Source: Phyllobacterium phragmitis
GTDB lineage: Bacteria; Pseudomonadota; Alphaproteobacteria; Rhizobiales; Rhizobiaceae
Length of the DNA: 64,000 nucleotides
Assembly: GCF_002980495.1 (NCBI RefSeq)
Contig: NZ_PVBR01000026.1
Location: forward strand, 1 to 64,000
Reading direction: 5' to 3'
Shown here: piece by piece, positions 24,306-31,697 of the stretch
Position numbering within the stretch: position 1 is the first letter of the stretch
Layout: every line of letters begins with the position of its first letter
The notes under the pieces: model-generated
Database searches by the model: none
Seen by the model: the letters and a program-made list of their open reading frames with translations, nothing else
What the model was told of the DNA's origin: nothing
Translations under genes and position numbers: made by a program

Positions 24306-24605
24306 CTATTTTGCCAGAGCCGGCGGATCGGAGGGGATCTCAGCCTCCGTCTCCTGCTGGACATGCTGAAGTGCGCCAAGAAGATACATCGCATCGGGCA
24401 GCGGTATGTGAAATGTCTGGAAGCCGGAATTCTGGTCTCCCAAGCGTACTTGCACGACAGGCTCCTGGGGAGCGAGCCCGTAGACGAAGCGGAAGCCCGT
24501 CACGTGTTTGCGTTCTTCATCAGGCAAATCCGCGGGCCCTCCATCTATCCGCGGGGTAACAACGGTGTTGGTGGCGTTACCCCAACGGTTTTCTTTCTCA
24601 GGCAT
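24306..24605 (-). CDS. Hypothetical protein, 99 residues
   Basis: I do not recognise this protein. The ATG at 24605 has an excellent GGAGG site, and a 19-bp intrinsic terminator follows, so it is very likely a real single-gene unit. The product is soluble, slightly acidic, with no signal or membrane segment. The middle (GFRFVYGLAPQEPVVQVRLGDQ and FHIPLPDAMYLLGALQHVQQE) looks like a folded domain, and both ends are Pro/Glu-rich and probably flexible. It is bounded by noncoding DNA on both sides, and neighbours give no hint of function. Confidence 0.65.
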   Translation of the reverse strand: MPEKENRWGNATNTVVTPRIDGGPADLPDEERKHVTGFRFVYGLAPQEPVVQVRLGDQNSGFQTFHIPLPDAMYLLGALQHVQQETEAEIPSDPPALAK

Positions 24606-24842
24606 TCAAACCTCCAATAATCTGGAACGGCGGCGTCTGGCTGATTTCGCGGAACGGTGTCGAACCCGCTGATATGGCCAGAGACGTAAAAGAAACCTAT
24701 CGAAGAGCCGGCAGGTGACATTTTGGACCAGCCGAGCCTCGAGCCGGAAATCAGATCCGACAATGGAGCAATCATGGATGAGTCACAGCCTGCGCGCTAC
24801 TCCAATAAGTTGCTACCACAGCGGGTAAGGCCAAGCGGCGTC

Positions 24843-24905
24843 CCGACAGCGCCATGCGTCCTTCAAGCTGCGCAAAAGACGCTATAACAAATTGAATATG
24901 TAGAT
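24843..24905 (+). repeat. Dispersed intergenic repeat, copy C (degenerate)
   Basis: CAGCGCCATGCGTCC, then GCGCAAAAGACGCTATAAC and AATTGAATATG, follow the order of copy A but diverge after the second half. Confidence 0.55.
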
Positions 24906-25098
24906 TATTTTCTTCAAAACCAATTACGGCATTCGGCCGCTGCGCGGAGAGCAAGCCCAGGAAAAAATGGGAGCTGTTTTCCTCCAGACTTGCTAAAATA
25001 AAGGGTAGGAGCGCTTCTCCGATTCCATCAAAATAGGAGACGCTCCTGAGCATCCTGCTTTCACGTGGAAACACTGAAAGCTGATAAGATACTCTGGA

Positions 25099-25149
25099 TT
25101 CAAAGTGCTGGAGCATCAGTAGCGCGTTCACTTGAACGCACTGCGCTCC
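25099..25149 (-). repeat. Dispersed intergenic repeat, copy D (inverted, partial)
   Basis: Read on the minus strand, GGAGCGCAGTGCGTTC precedes a GAACGC arm and ends CCAGCACTTTGAA. This matches the core of the repeat family in opposite orientation to copy C. Confidence 0.4.
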
Positions 25150-25260
25150 GGCGATCGGCATTGGAAAACAAACGTCTCGCAATGCCGCAGTCTTCACGCA
25201 AATTGTCGGTGGGCATCTTTCATGCTCATCCCGCCAAAATGGTTTTCCGGCAGGTTGGAA

Positions 25261-25303
25261 GAGGCCCGGCGCTGGGTAATGGGGGGCATTTGCGCCGGGC
25301 CTC
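25261..25303. repeat. 12-bp perfect inverted repeat with 19-base loop
   Basis: GAGGCCCGGCGC (25261-25272) pairs with GCGCCGGGCCTC (25292-25303). No T-run follows on either strand. It could be the core of a structured RNA or simply an intergenic palindrome. Confidence 0.6.
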
Positions 25304-25552
25304 CAGCTGGGCACTCAGGTCCAGCCGCATCCTCATACTGTATGAGTCGGGCCGGTTGATCGATCCCAATAAAGAGGAGAAATTTTTCGCAAGATGACTG
25401 GGCAATTTCTTGCGTGATATTTCAACGAAATTGCCAGTTCGCTTGGCGGCGGTGTTGCCATGTTGAGGCAATGGAGATGACGAGGCTACGGCCGCTACGG
25501 TGAAAACATGGCGCCACCGCTCTCGCTTAAATGTGAAAGGCTATAGCAATCG

Positions 25553-25789
25553 CTATTCCGGTTTCGCCCGCTTTTTGCCCTTCGGAGGCTTTCCGGCTGG
25601 TTTGGCGAGCGCTTGTTCGCGATCGGCCTCTTCTTTTGCCAACCTTGCTTCCTTGAGCCTTGCGGTTTTGGCTTCACGCCGCGACGTTTCGGTATCCAGG
25701 ATGTCGCGAGCGGCATTGTCGGTCGCCGCGCTCTTGCTCTCGGAGCGTGTCGGTTTGAACAAATTGTCCTTGGTGATCTTCTTGTTCAT
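25553..25789 (-). CDS. Small highly charged protein coupled to the PhnA-like gene
   Basis: This 78-residue protein is almost entirely charged and hydrophilic. The core (about 30-65, DTETSRREAKTARLKEARLA and onward) should form a single long helix, and the C-terminal tail is Lys/Pro-rich (PPKGKKRAKPE). Its ATG overlaps the stop of the PhnA-domain gene by four bases, so the two are co-translated. I do not know a function. The frame reaches further upstream (25846) but the overlap start is preferred. Such tails often bind nucleic acid, but that is speculation. Confidence 0.65.
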   Translation of the reverse strand: MNKKITKDNLFKPTRSESKSAATDNAARDILDTETSRREAKTARLKEARLAKEEADREQALAKPAGKPPKGKKRAKPE

Positions 25790-26010
25790 GCCTTCTTCAG
25801 GAACTCGGTTTTCAGCACCAGCCCCTTGACCTCCTTGGTATTGCATTCGATTTCGCCGGGATTGCCGGTCAGGCGGATGTTCTTGACGAGGGTACCGCGC
25901 TTGAGGGTCTGCGACGTGCCCTTTACCTTCAAATCCTTGATGAGGGTGACAGGGTCCCCATCGTTGAGCTGGGCGCCATTGCTGTCTTTCACGATGATGT
26001 CGTCGGTCAA
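25786..26010 (-). CDS. PhnA-domain (YjdM-like) protein, 74 residues
   Basis: This short protein consists of the C-terminal PhnA/YjdM domain: VKDSNGAQLNDGDPVTLIKDLKVKGTSQTLKRGTLVKNIRL then GEIECNTKEVKGLVLKTEFLKK. The N-terminal zinc ribbon of full-length YjdM is missing. Despite the old name, the family has no demonstrated role in phosphonate use. The start codon is TTG at 26010, with AAGGA upstream. It is followed by, and overlaps, the small charged-protein gene. Confidence 0.82.
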   Translation of the reverse strand: MTDDIIVKDSNGAQLNDGDPVTLIKDLKVKGTSQTLKRGTLVKNIRLTGNPGEIECNTKEVKGLVLKTEFLKKA

Positions 26011-26195
26011 TTCAATTCCTTAGTGGTGTGCGACTGCGACCCACACGGGACGGGACCGTCGCTAATGTGCCAAATTCGCCCGTTTCCAGCAATAAGGCAA
26101 GGGAGGGGACTATATTGCAGTCGCCCCTGACGCGCGGGAATATTCAGGATTTCTGTACGGAGACAATGGCGGGAAGAGCTGAGCCATTGGGAAAA

Positions 26196-26271
26196 TGGTG
26201 CCGCTTGGGTGACTCGAACACCCGACCCCATCATTACGAATGATGTGCTCTACCAACTGAGCTAAAGCGGC
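26196..26271 (-). tRNA. tRNA-Thr, anticodon CGT
   Basis: The 76-base minus-strand gene starts GCCGCTTTAGCTCAG and folds into a full cloverleaf. The anticodon loop is TTCGTAA, giving CGT, which reads ACG. The T-arm carries GGTTCGA-type sequence (TGTTCGAGTC) and the 3' CCA is encoded. A 7-bp dyad (26164-26170 with 26183-26189) lies just downstream and may end the transcript, although it has no T-run. Confidence 0.97.
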
Positions 26272-26467
26272 AAGGGAAGAGTTCCCCGCTTTCGTCCATA
26301 GACAAAGTGTCGGCCGGAAAAGCTTCCCGACCGATTGGGCGCGTGATAGCGAAATCGCTCCTGAAAAGCAAGTGTGCAAATCAAGAGATTTGCCATATGG
26401 GCAAAGAATAGAGCCGGTCTGCCTGGGCTGAATGCAGCCGTTCCGCCCCTGCGGCGCCAGCGGACTC

Positions 26468-27433
26468 TCACTTGCCGCACAGATCTGCCTTTGCCTGCCG
26501 GTATTCCTTGTCGAACCGGGCGACGAGATCGCCCGCCGGCAATATTTCCTTGACCGCGGCGATGCCCTGCCCGCAGCCCCATATGTCTTTCCAGGCCTTG
26601 GCGCCATCGCCCACGGCACTGGCGAAATCCATCTTGGAGGGATCGGCTTCGGGAAGATGATCCGGGTCCATGCCCGTGGCGGCAATGGAGGGTTTCAGAT
26701 AATTGCCGTGAATTCCGGTGAAATAATTGGAATAGACGATATCGGAAGCAGCTGATTCGACGATCATCTGCTTGTATTCGTCGATGGCGCGGGCTTCTCG
26801 CGTGGCGATGAAGGGTGAGCCGATATAGGCGAGATCGGCGCCCATCGCCTGGGCGGCGAGGATCGAGCGTCCATTGGCGATCGCCCCCGACAAAAGCAGC
26901 GGCCCGTCGAACCATTCCCGGATTTCCTGGACGAGCGCGAAAGGCGAAAGCGTGCCGGCGTGCCCGCCCGCGCCTGCGGCGACGGCGATCAGCCCGTCGG
27001 CGCCCTTGCGGATGGCGGAATTGGCATGGCGGTTATTGATGATATCGTGCAGCACGATGCCGCCATAGGAATGGATCGCGGCATTGACCTCGGGAACCGC
27101 GCCGAGCGAGGAAATGACGATCGGCACCTTGTATTTCACGCAGAGCCCGAGATCGTGCTCCAGCCGCTTGTTCGAGCGGTGGACGATCTGGTTGACGGCG
27201 AAGGGAGCCGCAGGGCTTTCAGGATGTTTCGCGTCATGATCGCGCAGCGTCTCGGTGATTTCCGCCAGCCATTCGTCGAGCTGGGCTTCCGGCCTTGCAT
27301 TGAGCGCTGGAAACGAGCCGACGATGCCGGCCTTGCATTGTGCCAGCACGAGCGCGGGATGGGAGATGATGAACAGCGGCGCGCCGACAACGGGAATGCG
27401 CAGATTGCTTTTCAAAATGTCGGGTAATGCCAT
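26468..27433 (-). CDS. Nitronate monooxygenase (2-nitropropane dioxygenase family)
   Basis: This 321-residue FMN enzyme has a TIM-barrel fold. It opens with RIPVVGAPLFIISHPALVLAQCKAGIVGSFPAL and carries the likely catalytic His in AVAAGAGGHAGTLSPF. The FMN phosphate-binding region is LLSGAIANGRSILAAQAMGADLAYIGSPFIAT. Family members oxidise alkyl nitronates such as propionate 3-nitronate. An upstream in-frame ATG exists at 27472, but the ATG at 27433 with GGGAGG is the better start. A sequence matching half of the beta-oxidation operator (27475-27497) sits 42-64 bp upstream, suggesting shared control with acyl-CoA metabolism. Confidence 0.88.
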   Translation of the reverse strand: MALPDILKSNLRIPVVGAPLFIISHPALVLAQCKAGIVGSFPALNARPEAQLDEWLAEITETLRDHDAKHPESPAAPFAVNQIVHRSNKRLEHDLGLCVKYKVPIVISSLGAVPEVNAAIHSYGGIVLHDIINNRHANSAIRKGADGLIAVAAGAGGHAGTLSPFALVQEIREWFDGPLLLSGAIANGRSILAAQAMGADLAYIGSPFIATREARAIDEYKQMIVESAASDIVYSNYFTGIHGNYLKPSIAATGMDPDHLPEADPSKMDFASAVGDGAKAWKDIWGCGQGIAAVKEILPAGDLVARFDKEYRQAKADLCGK

Positions 27434-27474
27434 ATATTCCTCCCATTGCGCATATTGGCTGGTGGTATGCAATA

Positions 27475-27497
27475 TTTTGACGTTTCCGTAAACGGAA
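27475..27497. promoter_or_regulatory. Half-conserved MerR-type operator upstream of the nitronate monooxygenase
   Basis: TTTTGACGTTT, a four-base CCGT centre, then AAACG. The left arm is identical to that of the perfect palindrome at 41758-41787. The right arm is degenerate after AAACG. Confidence 0.5.
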
Positions 27498-27661
27498 GTT
27501 TTATCAGAGGTATCCCATTGGGCAAGGGAAAACCTTGATTGAAGGTCTGGCGTCCCGGGGCGCAGCCAGGATAGCGGGTAAATGCTTGAATAATAGATTA
27601 AATCGGCTAAGGCTGCTATAGATGAACGGGAAATGCGGCCGTATGCGACGCCGTTTTCTCC

Positions 27662-28774
27662 ATGTCAGCGGGCAAATTCAGTCGGCGTCTTAAGAGGGAA
27701 GATCAAGATTTGGAAGGCATAGAACGCGCGATCCGCAATGCATTCGCCAAGGGCGATGCCGGCAATCCCGCCACGCGCCAGCGGATCTACGAATCTGCCT
27801 GGAGCGCGCATGAGCACGCGCTTTCGGCCAATGCCGCCTTGAGCGAGCAGCAGAAAACACAACGCCGCGACCGCCTGAAGGCGACGATCTCGCGCATCGA
27901 AACGGAGTTTCGTCCGGCGCAGCCATCTGCTGGAGCGGCGCAACGAGCGCGCGTCGAACCCGACCTTGGCCCCGGTCTTGACCCCGATCTTGACGATGTC
28001 TCGGCGGGACCGCGTTCGGGCGGACGAAAAGCAGTTGCGCCCGCGGCGGGTGCTCCCACCGTAGAGGGACCGGCTCTCGACCGGGACGATGTGCGCCCCG
28101 TCGGCAAGAAGCCGCGCCGCGCCGATCTCGGATATGAGGGGGGGGCCGCGCGCCGCGACGGCAGCGAGGCAAGGCCGCGTTCGCCTTTTCTCTCCTATGT
28201 GCTGCCGGCGCTCGTCCTCCTGGGTGTCGCATTCGTCGGCTGGTCGCTTTTCAACAGCTTCACCGATGTCAGGCGCTCGCCGGGCGCGCTGTCGAACGGC
28301 GCACCCGCCAAGGAAGGCGAGGAGGCTCGAGACGCCAATTGGATCACCATTTTCACGCCGTCCGATCCGACGCGCATGTCGGTCCGGGGCCGTGCGACTG
28401 CGGAAATCGCAAGCGAAGGTTCGGTCAGCTTCGTGCGCGTGAAGTCCAGCGGTCCTGATGACGAAGTGGTTTTCGATGTGGGGCAGGGCGTTCTCGAAGA
28501 GATCGCCGGCAGGAAAGCGACATTCGATATCATCGCCCGCAGCGATGACGGAAAGCCGACCCAGATGTCGGTCAGCTGCGATTTCGGCACGTTGGGCGAC
28601 TGCGGACGCAAGCGCTATGATGTCATCAATGCCAACAGTGATTTCCTGTTCGATGTGGAGTTTCCGGAAGGCAAGCAGCCCGATGCGGCTGGCACGATCA
28701 CCATCAACAGCGATATCTCAGGCGCGGGGAAGATCGTCGATATCCACGCAATCAGGGTCAGCATCGCGCCGTAA
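27662..28774 (+). CDS. Conserved single-span membrane protein, function unknown
   Basis: This 370-residue protein has an N-terminal charged helical region (about 15-95, RAIRNAFAKG and LSEQQKTQRRDRLKATISRIETEF). A low-complexity Pro/Gly/Asp/Arg linker follows, then one membrane helix (about 175-198, LSYVLPALVLLGVAFVGWSLF). The C-terminal periplasmic domain (about 225-370) is rich in beta strands and resembles a carbohydrate- or lipid-binding sandwich (FDIIARSDDGKPTQMSVSCDFG, KIVDIHAIRVSIAP). Two Cys in that domain (CDFGTLGDC) may pair. I recognise no named family. It stands alone, convergent with the ligase gene. Confidence 0.7.
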   Translation: MSAGKFSRRLKREDQDLEGIERAIRNAFAKGDAGNPATRQRIYESAWSAHEHALSANAALSEQQKTQRRDRLKATISRIETEFRPAQPSAGAAQRARVEPDLGPGLDPDLDDVSAGPRSGGRKAVAPAAGAPTVEGPALDRDDVRPVGKKPRRADLGYEGGAARRDGSEARPRSPFLSYVLPALVLLGVAFVGWSLFNSFTDVRRSPGALSNGAPAKEGEEARDANWITIFTPSDPTRMSVRGRATAEIASEGSVSFVRVKSSGPDDEVVFDVGQGVLEEIAGRKATFDIIARSDDGKPTQMSVSCDFGTLGDCGRKRYDVINANSDFLFDVEFPEGKQPDAAGTITINSDISGAGKIVDIHAIRVSIAP

Positions 28775-28829
28775 AACGGAGTGGATAGGGAGTAGGAAAT
28801 GGAATCCTCGCTCTATTTATACGCACTAC

Positions 28830-30449
28830 TCACTCCAGAAGCTTTTGCAGCGTTTCAAGCCGGTCCGCCTCGCGCGGCGGCTTGTCCCAGCGCAGCCTTG
28901 AAAATCTGGGAAACCGCATCGCCACGCCGGATTTATGCCGGGTCGAGCGGTTGAGCCCCTCGAATGCCACCTCGACCACCAGACCGTGGTCCGGCTCCGC
29001 TCGCACGGCGCGCACCGGGCCGAAGCGTTCCGTCGTGTTCTCGCGGACGAAGCGGTCGAGCAGTAGCAACTCCTCATCGGTAAAGCCGAAATAGGCCTTG
29101 CCGACGGGCACGAGCGTGGGATCGGCCTCCGGCCCGGTCCAGACCGCGAAGGTGAAATCCGAATAATAGCTCGACCGTTTGCCATGTCCGCGCTGGGCAT
29201 AGATCACCACGGCATCGATGGTGAAGGGATCGCGTTTCCATTTGAACCACGGCCCCCTGGGGCGACCCGGCAGATAGGGGCTGTCATGGCGCTTCAGCAT
29301 CACGCCTTCGATGATCGGATGCGGCGGCGCGCCGCGAAACGCTGCCAGTTCCTCGAAGCTGTGGAACGCGATCAGCGGCGACAGATCGAAGCGCTGCGGA
29401 TCGAGCCCGGCGACGAATGCCTCGAGACGCCTGCGCCTTTCCCTGAAGGGCAGGGGACGCAGATCCTCTCCCTCGGCCTGGCTGCCCGCCTGCAAAAGGT
29501 CGTAGGCACGTATGAAGGCCGGATAGTCCTCGAGTTGCTTGGCTGTCACGGTTTTACGATTCAGCCGCTGTTGAAGGTCGCTGAAGCTGCTGGCGACAAT
29601 TCCTTCGACGCCGAGGTGTCCGACGAGAAGTTCGCCATCGATAGCGCCCTCGAAGTCCATGGCATCCAGAATATCGGGAAAAGCGTGGGAAATATCGTCG
29701 CCGGTGCGCGAATAGATGCGTCGCACGCCGTCCTCCGCGATGGCCTGCACGCGGATACCGTCCCATTTCCACTCCGCCGCATAATCGGTGGCATCGAGCT
29801 TGGCGAAATCCGCTTCGTCCAGCGCCGTCGCCAGCATGACGGGGCGAAACGGCGCTGCCACCAAATTTGCCGGCCGCGGTTCACGGCCTTCGAGCCATGC
29901 GAAAAGATCTTCGTAAGGCGGGGTCAGCCCATGCCAGAGTTCCTCGATCTCGATGACATCCACCTGCCCGAAATCGGCCAGCGCCTGCTTGGCAAGCCGG
30001 GCGGAGACCCCGATACGCAGGCCGCCTGTGACCAGCTTCAAAAGCGCGTAGCGTCCCGATGCGTCGAGGTCGTCCAGCCAATGCGCGACCAGCAACGGCC
30101 CCTCCCGCCGCGAAGCCTGCGACAGCGCATCGACGATGTCGGAAAGCATCGGCGGACGGTTCGCCCGTCGCCGTCCCGCGGTTGGCCAGATCAGCGATAT
30201 GGTTTCGGCGAGATCGCCGACATAATCATAGGAATAGGCGAAGAGCTCGGGATCGACCCGCTCATTGACCAGCGCGCGCAGCATGGCGGGCTTGACGCTC
30301 GCAAGGTCGAGGTCGCGCGTGATGGCGGCCAGCGCAAACCCGCGCTCGGGATCGGCCGTTGTGCGGAAATAATCGGCGATGAGCCTGATCTTGCCGTTGC
30401 GCTGCGGCGTCAGCACCAGCCGGTCGAGAAGTTCGGCGAAGGCCTCCAC
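28830..30449 (-). CDS. ATP-dependent DNA ligase of the Lhr/PdeM repair cluster
   Basis: This 539-residue ligase joins nicks using ATP. The nucleotidyltransferase motif I Lys is in AEWKWDGIRVQ, and EGVMLKRHDSPY and GPWFKWKRDP supply later motifs, with an N-terminal DNA-binding domain and a C-terminal OB fold. The family is known as cisplatin-damage-response ligase from its conserved clustering with an exonuclease, Lhr helicase and PdeM. All four are present here. It starts 2 bp after the exonuclease gene on the same strand, so these two form one transcript divergent from lhr-pdeM. Confidence 0.92.
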   Translation of the reverse strand: MEAFAELLDRLVLTPQRNGKIRLIADYFRTTADPERGFALAAITRDLDLASVKPAMLRALVNERVDPELFAYSYDYVGDLAETISLIWPTAGRRRANRPPMLSDIVDALSQASRREGPLLVAHWLDDLDASGRYALLKLVTGGLRIGVSARLAKQALADFGQVDVIEIEELWHGLTPPYEDLFAWLEGREPRPANLVAAPFRPVMLATALDEADFAKLDATDYAAEWKWDGIRVQAIAEDGVRRIYSRTGDDISHAFPDILDAMDFEGAIDGELLVGHLGVEGIVASSFSDLQQRLNRKTVTAKQLEDYPAFIRAYDLLQAGSQAEGEDLRPLPFRERRRRLEAFVAGLDPQRFDLSPLIAFHSFEELAAFRGAPPHPIIEGVMLKRHDSPYLPGRPRGPWFKWKRDPFTIDAVVIYAQRGHGKRSSYYSDFTFAVWTGPEADPTLVPVGKAYFGFTDEELLLLDRFVRENTTERFGPVRAVRAEPDHGLVVEVAFEGLNRSTRHKSGVAMRFPRFSRLRWDKPPREADRLETLQKLLE

Positions 30450-30451
30450 CC

Positions 30452-31462
30452 TCAGTCTCCTTCATCCTCATAGCCAACGAGGTGAAGCGGACGCGCCGGA
30501 ATGCCGGCGAGCGTGCACCAGCGCACCAGCGCCTCCTCACGCCCATGCGTCACCCAAACTTCCCCCGGCGCGATCTCGCTGATCGTGTCCGTCAGCTCAT
30601 CCCAATCGCAATGATCGGAGATGATGAGCGGCAGCTCCACGCCGCGCTGCTTTGCCCTTTGGCGGATGCGCATCCAGCCCGAGGCGAAGCAGGCGAGCGG
30701 ATCGGGAAAGCGCCGCGCCCAGCGGTCCACGAAGGCCGAGGGCGGGCCAATGACGATCGCTCCGGCGAAATCGCGGGTTTCATCATCGTCGAGCGTCGCC
30801 GGTTGCAGATCGCCGAGATCGATGCCTCGGGACTGATAGTAATCACAGAGCTGTTGCATCGCACCGTGGATGTAGATCGGCCTGCCGTATCCGGCTTGCC
30901 GGATGAGGCTGATGACGCGCTGTGCCTTGCCGAGCGCATAGGCGCCGACGAGATGGCAGCGCTCCGGAAACTGCGCCACGGATTTGAGAAGCAATGCAAT
31001 CTCATGGCCGGCATCGGGATGACGGAAGATCGGCAGGGCGAAGGTCGCTTCGGTGATGAAGACATCGCAGGCGACCGGCTCGAAGCCCCGGCATGTCGGG
31101 TCGGCCTGCCGCTTGTAATCGCCTGACGCGACGATGCGCATCCCGTTTTGCTCCACGGCGATCTGGGCCGAGCCGAGCACATGCCCGGCGGGGTGGAAGC
31201 GAACCGTGACGCCATTGATGGAAATGGTCTCGCCGAAAGTAATGGCCTGCGTCGTCCCGGCAAAACCCTCGCCATAGCGCAGCCGCATGATGTCGAGCGT
31301 TTCTTGGCTTGCGAGCACATGTCCGTGCCCGGCCCGCGCATGGTCGGCATGGCCGTGGGTGATGAGGGCGCGCGCCACCGGCCGTACCGGATCGATGTGG
31401 AAACGCCCAAGCGGGCAGCAAAGACCTTGCGGCGTGGGGCGGAGGAGTTCTTCCGGGCGCAT
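30452..31462 (-). CDS. Ligase-associated MBL-fold DNA exonuclease
   Basis: This 336-residue metallo-beta-lactamase/beta-CASP enzyme has the zinc motif THGHADHA. Downstream metal ligands lie in HPAGHVLGSAQ and SGDYKRQ, with a beta-CASP region (GAYALGKAQRVISLIRQ and ISDHCDWDELTD). Relatives are 5'-3' exonucleases acting with the neighbouring ligase, Lhr helicase and PdeM. The frame extends to 31657, but the N terminus MRPEELLRPTPQGL at 31462 fits the family. The ribosome site there is weak. It is divergent from lhr. Confidence 0.9.
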   Translation of the reverse strand: MRPEELLRPTPQGLCCPLGRFHIDPVRPVARALITHGHADHARAGHGHVLASQETLDIMRLRYGEGFAGTTQAITFGETISINGVTVRFHPAGHVLGSAQIAVEQNGMRIVASGDYKRQADPTCRGFEPVACDVFITEATFALPIFRHPDAGHEIALLLKSVAQFPERCHLVGAYALGKAQRVISLIRQAGYGRPIYIHGAMQQLCDYYQSRGIDLGDLQPATLDDDETRDFAGAIVIGPPSAFVDRWARRFPDPLACFASGWMRIRQRAKQRGVELPLIISDHCDWDELTDTISEIAPGEVWVTHGREEALVRWCTLAGIPARPLHLVGYEDEGD

Positions 31463-31697
31463 TGCAGGAAGATAGAGAGAAGAAGCGGCCGCGGAAAGGT
31501 CTGGATCCGACCCTGCTGCCAGAACCTGCCGAAAAGCCTTGCAAGAACCAGGGCGGAGGATCATGCCGCGGCGGCCGGTCGCACTGGAGACGCGGCTTGT
31601 CTGAGGGTGCAAGTTGATTGCTCGATCAAAACCCCTGACCAGAACAAAAGTGAACAAACGGCTTGGCGGCGGCGCGCCCCCGCATTAGTTTCATCGC

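Larger units (their letters stand above)
24606..25552. other. Long intergenic region with repeat copies and a large dyad
   Basis: About 950 bp contain no convincing gene. Frames such as 24772-25314 (minus) and 25065-25397 (plus) run across repeat elements and lack domains or ribosome sites. I see two degenerate dispersed repeats (24843-24905 plus, 25099-25149 minus) and a 12-bp inverted repeat (25261-25303). A structured RNA here cannot be excluded. Confidence 0.55.

Noticed and set aside
24772-25314. 180-codon minus-strand frame in the long intergenic region
   Set aside because: It runs through repeat copies and a dyad, has no ribosome site, and shows no domain or typical composition.
31642-31655. 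GAAC-N6-GAAC in the lhr/exonuclease divergent region, resembling an alphaproteobacterial SOS box
   Set aside because: The known LexA box in this class has seven bases between the GAAC elements, and this one has six, so I do not call it.
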